Source of the DNA: an uncultured Clostridia bacterium
Lineage (GTDB): Bacteria; Bacillota; Clostridia; Christensenellales; UBA1242
Direction: 5' to 3'
Assembly: GCA_934725795.1 (NCBI GenBank)
Contig: CAKVCF010000034.1
Coordinates: 1 to 6,679 of the forward strand
DNA length: 6,679 nt
Shown: positions 4,141 to 6,679 of the stretch, one piece after another
Position numbering within the stretch: position 1 is the stretch's first letter
Layout: each line of letters opens with the position of its first letter
Program-made: the position numbers and the translations under genes
The notes under the pieces: model-generated
What the model was told of the DNA's origin: nothing
Databases searched by the model: none
What the model saw: only the letters and a program-made list of their open reading frames with translations

Positions 4141-4506
4141 ATGCTTAAAAAAGAGAACAGGCTTAAAAAGCGAAAAGAGTTCAACTATGTTTACAAAAAA
4201 GGCGAAATTGCACACAGCACAAGTTTTTTTGTGCATTACACCAAAACTTGGCGCGACACACCGCAAATTGGCATTTCAGTTAGTAAACAAGTTGGCAACA
4301 GTGTGGTACGCAGCCGTGTTAAGCGTATCATAAGCGAAGCGTGCAGATTAAATATTGAAAAGTTTGAAAATAAAAATTACGTTATAACAGCAAAACAACC
4401 CGCAGCAACAAAAACAAGTGTTGAAATTTCAAACGAACTTTTACACTTGCTTAAAAAGGCAGGTTTGATGAAAATGCAAACTGAACAAGCAGGGCAAAAT
4501 GATTAA
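4141..4506 (+). CDS. rnpA: Ribonuclease P protein component
   Basis: The protein (121 residues) is the basic partner of the RNase P RNA, helping it bind precursor tRNAs and cut their 5' leaders. Family marks are the N-terminal ENRLKKRKEFNYVYKKG (5-21), the central IGISVSKQVGNSVVRSRVKR block (43-62) and the NYVITAKQPAA segment (79-89). The usual RNR motif reads R57-S58-R59, with Ser for the common Asn. Length is normal. An earlier ATG at 4134 is out of frame and stops after four codons, so 4141 is the start; the ribosome binding site is weak (AGG at 4130-4132). Its 3' end overlaps yidD by eight bases. Confidence 0.96.
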   Translation: MLKKENRLKKRKEFNYVYKKGEIAHSTSFFVHYTKTWRDTPQIGISVSKQVGNSVVRSRVKRIISEACRLNIEKFENKNYVITAKQPAATKTSVEISNELLHLLKKAGLMKMQTEQAGQND

Positions 4507-4786
4507 TTTTTTGTTTTGGCTATATTACATTTTGTGTTTTCCTTTAACCGTGTTATGTTTAGCTCTTATTGGGCTTTACAGATTGGTTATTAGGTATGCT
4601 TTACAACGTAGTTGTAACTTTATTCCAACTTGCAGTAAGTACGGTTGGGATTCAATTTTACATTTTGGTGCAATCTGGGGCGGAATTTTAACGCTTAAAA
4701 GATTGCTTAAATGCACGCCAAATCACAAGGCAGGGTTAGACTTGCCAAAATTAAATTTAATGGGAAATTATAAATGGAAATGTTAA
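4499..4786 (+). CDS. yidD: Membrane protein insertion efficiency factor YidD
   Basis: YidD is a small membrane-associated protein thought to assist YidC-dependent insertion. This 95-residue version has a hydrophobic or amphipathic N-terminal segment (about 4-29) and then the diagnostic CNFIPTCSKYGWDSI (39-53), GAIWGGILTLKRLLKC (57-72) and TPNHKAGLD blocks. Cys39, Cys45 and Cys72 occupy the conserved positions. The usual GG.DP.P ending is relaxed to AGLDLPK. It starts inside the rnpA reading frame (eight-base overlap) and its own 3' end overlaps yidC by 13 bases, a sign of translational coupling. AGGG (4491-4494) serves as the ribosome binding site. Confidence 0.95.
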   Translation: MINFLFWLYYILCFPLTVLCLALIGLYRLVIRYALQRSCNFIPTCSKYGWDSILHFGAIWGGILTLKRLLKCTPNHKAGLDLPKLNLMGNYKWKC

Positions 4787-5820
4787 CTAACACAATGTTT
4801 TTAAAAGCAGACATGTGGACAGCTTTAATTGACCTTTTTGCAAAATGGATTGTCAATTATGGTTGGACTATTGTTGTTTTTACCATTTGCTTAAAGTTGG
4901 TGTTGTCGCCACTTGATATTTTGCAACGTGTGGCATCAAGCAAGCAACAAAGGGCAATGGCTATTATGCAACCCGAAATTGATGCAATCAATCAAAAATA
5001 TGCAGGCAACAGGGAAAAAATTAACCAAGAAACAACCAATCTTTACAAAAAACATAATGTAAAAGTTGGTGGTATGTGTTTGAGTATGCTTTTGCCGCTT
5101 CTTATCACGCTTGTTGTGTTCTTCACATTGTACGGCAGCATTAGAAGTTATGGTAATGACAAAATTTACACAACATACAAGCAGTTAGACACTGCTTACG
5201 TTCAAGCAGAAACAAACTGGAACAACCCTGACACAGATATTGATAAAGCCGCTTTTGACAACGACATCAATGCTTACATAAAAGCAGAAATCAACAAGCA
5301 GTATGAAACATACAAAAAGCAAAATAGTTGGTTCTGGGTTAAAAATGTTTGGAAAGCAGACACAAACACCAGCCAATTTGTTGACTTTAACTCTTATGCA
5401 AAGCATCAAAAGTTAGACGATGAAGCAAAGGCAGAAGCAAAAGTGCGTTATGAATTTATCACTGCCACAATTTTGGACGGCGAAAAGGACGCAAACGGCT
5501 ATTATATTTTGATTGTGCTTGCAGTTGCAGTATCTTTCTTAACACAATTCTTATCTGCAAAAGTGCTTGCACCAAAAGGGCAAAAATTAAACACTATGAA
5601 CAAAGTGATGATGGCAATTATTCCACTTTCAATGATTGCGTTTGTGCTTACATCTAACGTGGTGTTCACACTTTATATCATCACCAACTCGGTTGTAACT
5701 TCAATCCTTAACACCATTTTAACCTTGATTTTTAGAAGCAAGGCTAAAAAAGGGCAAGATATTTTAATACCTAAAAAGAATATTCAAGTGGTTGAATACA
5801 GCAGAAATTATAAAAAATAA
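4774..5820 (+). CDS. yidC: Membrane protein insertase YidC/Oxa1 family
   Basis: YidC inserts and folds proteins in the cytoplasmic membrane, alone or with Sec. This 348-residue form has the five-helix core: TM1 about 30-50, a basic/amphipathic cytoplasmic hairpin (about 51-100) with the MQPEIDAINQKY segment, TM2 102-122, TM3 243-262, TM4 278-294 and TM5 298-320, then a basic tail. The Gram-negative periplasmic domain is absent, and no cleavable or lipoprotein signal is evident at the N-terminus. Two features stand out. The groove Arg of TM1 is replaced by Lys41 (CLKLVLSPL aligned to the family's R....PL). The loop between TM2 and TM3 is about 120 residues, against roughly 30 in the usual core; its SWFWVKNVWKADT part matches the normal loop and the rest is charged and helix-rich. 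It overlaps yidD by 13 bases, with only a weak GGGAAA site upstream. Confidence 0.95.
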   Translation: MEMLTNTMFLKADMWTALIDLFAKWIVNYGWTIVVFTICLKLVLSPLDILQRVASSKQQRAMAIMQPEIDAINQKYAGNREKINQETTNLYKKHNVKVGGMCLSMLLPLLITLVVFFTLYGSIRSYGNDKIYTTYKQLDTAYVQAETNWNNPDTDIDKAAFDNDINAYIKAEINKQYETYKKQNSWFWVKNVWKADTNTSQFVDFNSYAKHQKLDDEAKAEAKVRYEFITATILDGEKDANGYYILIVLAVAVSFLTQFLSAKVLAPKGQKLNTMNKVMMAIIPLSMIAFVLTSNVVFTLYIITNSVVTSILNTILTLIFRSKAKKGQDILIPKKNIQVVEYSRNYKK

Positions 5821-5829
5821 TTTAACTTA

Positions 5830-5884
5830 TTTAGCCACAAATGTTCAAACTTAAAAATTAAATTTTAAGAATGCTGTGGTTAAA
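5830..5884 (+). other. Nested inverted repeats between yidC and khpB
   Basis: TTTAGCCACA (5830-5839) pairs with TGTGGTTAAA (5875-5884) over ten bases including one G-U. It encloses CTTAAAA (5850-5856) paired with TTTTAAG (5863-5869). There is no T run at the outer stem, so this is not a standard terminator. It could be an RNA processing or stability element in the operon transcript. Confidence 0.4.
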
Positions 5885-5896
5885 ATAACACAACAA

Positions 5897-5921
5897 AAAA
5901 CTTTTTTAAGTTTTAAGGAGG
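5897..5921 (+). promoter_or_regulatory. Hairpin directly abutting the khpB ribosome binding site
   Basis: AAAACTT (5897-5903) pairs with AAGTTTT (5908-5914) around TTTT, and the next base starts the strong AAGGAGG site (5915-5921), four bases before the ATG. The hairpin does not bury the site itself, but its position could affect ribosome loading. Confidence 0.45.
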
Positions 5922-5925
5922 AAAA

Positions 5926-6672
5926 ATGCAAATTGAAGCAACAGGCAAGAGTGTGGAAATTGCAATTCAAAATGGGCTGCTTGAATGTGGCCTTAAACGT
6001 GAAGACGTAAAAATTAAAGTGCTTGACGAAGGTGGCCTTTTTAAAAAGGCAAAAGTTGTGCTTTCTTGGGGCGAAGAAACTGCTGAGCCAGAAAAAGCTG
6101 AAGCAGATTTAACTGAACAACCAGCGCAAGAACAAACAGAAACAACAGAAACCGCAGTTGAAGAAAAGGTGGAAGTTGAAGCTTCAAAACCAGAAAAGAA
6201 ACGCAAAATTGTTGATTCAACACGTTTGCAAGCACGTGGTGTTGAGTTCTTAACTGGGCTTGCACGCTTAATTGACGAAAACGCAACAGTTGAATGCACT
6301 GCTGGTGAAAACGAACTCAATTTCAGTGTTCGTGGTGAAAAAGTTGGCAAATTGATTGGCTATCATGGCGAAAATATGCAAGCAATACAAATGTTGTTAT
6401 CAGGCCTTAAAACCAAAGGCGAAGGTGCAATAAGAATGTATTTAGATATTGACGGCTACAAACAAAACCGCAATCAATCTATCATCGACTTGGCAAACAA
6501 AATTGCTGAACAAGCAATCAAAATTGAACGTAATATTCACATGGACCCTATGAACGCTTACGATAGACGTATTGTTCACACAACACTTCAAGGCCGTGAA
6601 GATGTTACAACTGAATCAACTGGCGAAGGCGAAAAACGCCATGTTGTAATCAAACCTATTTTTAAGAGATAG
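5926..6672 (+). CDS. khpB: RNA-binding protein KhpB (Jag, SpoIIIJ-associated)
   Basis: This 248-residue protein has the three expected parts. A Jag N-terminal domain spans about 1-48, with KIKVLDEGGLFKKAKV matching the family's lGffG-type region. An acidic Glu/Thr-rich linker (about 50-90) follows, then a KH domain (about 100-175) with the RNA-binding loop GYHG (145-148) in KVGKLIGYHGENMQAIQ. The R3H domain (about 180-245) carries R214-R215..H218. KhpB works with KhpA in many Gram-positive bacteria as an RNA chaperone that affects cell division and envelope growth. Its place after yidC is the standard context. The start is fixed by AAGGAGG (5915-5921). A 105-base gap with hairpins separates it from yidC, unlike the tight coupling upstream, so its expression may be set separately. 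The stop codon is seven bases from the window end. Confidence 0.96.
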   Translation: MQIEATGKSVEIAIQNGLLECGLKREDVKIKVLDEGGLFKKAKVVLSWGEETAEPEKAEADLTEQPAQEQTETTETAVEEKVEVEASKPEKKRKIVDSTRLQARGVEFLTGLARLIDENATVECTAGENELNFSVRGEKVGKLIGYHGENMQAIQMLLSGLKTKGEGAIRMYLDIDGYKQNRNQSIIDLANKIAEQAIKIERNIHMDPMNAYDRRIVHTTLQGREDVTTESTGEGEKRHVVIKPIFKR

Positions 6673-6679
6673 ATTATCT

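Noticed and set aside
5858..5886. Separate promoter for khpB (TTAAAT with TAAAAT)
   Set aside because: The -35 match is poor and the segment lies in AT-rich hairpin sequence, so an independent promoter is not supported.
5967..6350. Minus-strand open frame of 127 codons inside khpB
   Set aside because: The opposite strand encodes well-defined Jag, KH and R3H domains; the Ser/Phe-rich antisense product is a by-product of that coding.

Overview
This window looks like chromosome from a low-GC, Gram-positive-type bacterium (Bacillota or a relative). The evidence is the AT-rich sequence with strong AAGGAGG-type ribosome binding sites, a YidC without the large Gram-negative N-terminal domain, a KhpB/Jag protein downstream of it, TGG-only tryptophan codons and a CCA-encoding tRNA. 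An uncultivated gut Clostridia-like lineage is my guess; nothing in the window proves it.

Layout. (1) 1-1641: a partial tRNA-Ser(CGA) leaves leftward. Rightward are an N-formylglutamate amidohydrolase-like gene and a four-helix membrane protein of unknown function that has its own promoter and terminator. (2) 1672-2480: a tRNA-Leu(CAG) with an upstream promoter is followed by about 570 bases without a gene. That stretch holds a second copy of the last 16 bases of the tRNA, an inverted tRNA T-arm fragment, two terminator-like hairpins and a palindromic element. (3) 2500-3565: a short gene for a free-standing FakA/YloV-like middle domain, a spacer with a second, related palindromic element and the orphan 3' tail of a second copy of that gene, then a small RelA/SpoT-type HD hydrolase and a terminator. 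(4) 3792-6672: the conserved rpmH-rnpA-yidD-yidC-khpB cluster.

The last block is a classic operon linking ribosome assembly (L34), tRNA 5' maturation (RNase P protein), membrane protein insertion (YidD, YidC) and RNA binding (KhpB). rnpA, yidD and yidC overlap, which implies translational coupling. A strong extended -10 promoter lies in front of rpmH and drives a leader of about 160 nt that can fold into a closed multi-branched structure. dnaA and an origin, which often lie upstream of rpmH, are not seen here.

The most unusual signals are the decayed duplicate gene tail with its inverted repeats, the two structurally similar palindromic elements, the tRNA-Leu 3'-end duplication, the rpmH leader fold, and a YidC with an enlarged external loop and Lys in place of the usual hydrophilic-groove Arg. 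No clear defence, CRISPR or transposase system is present.
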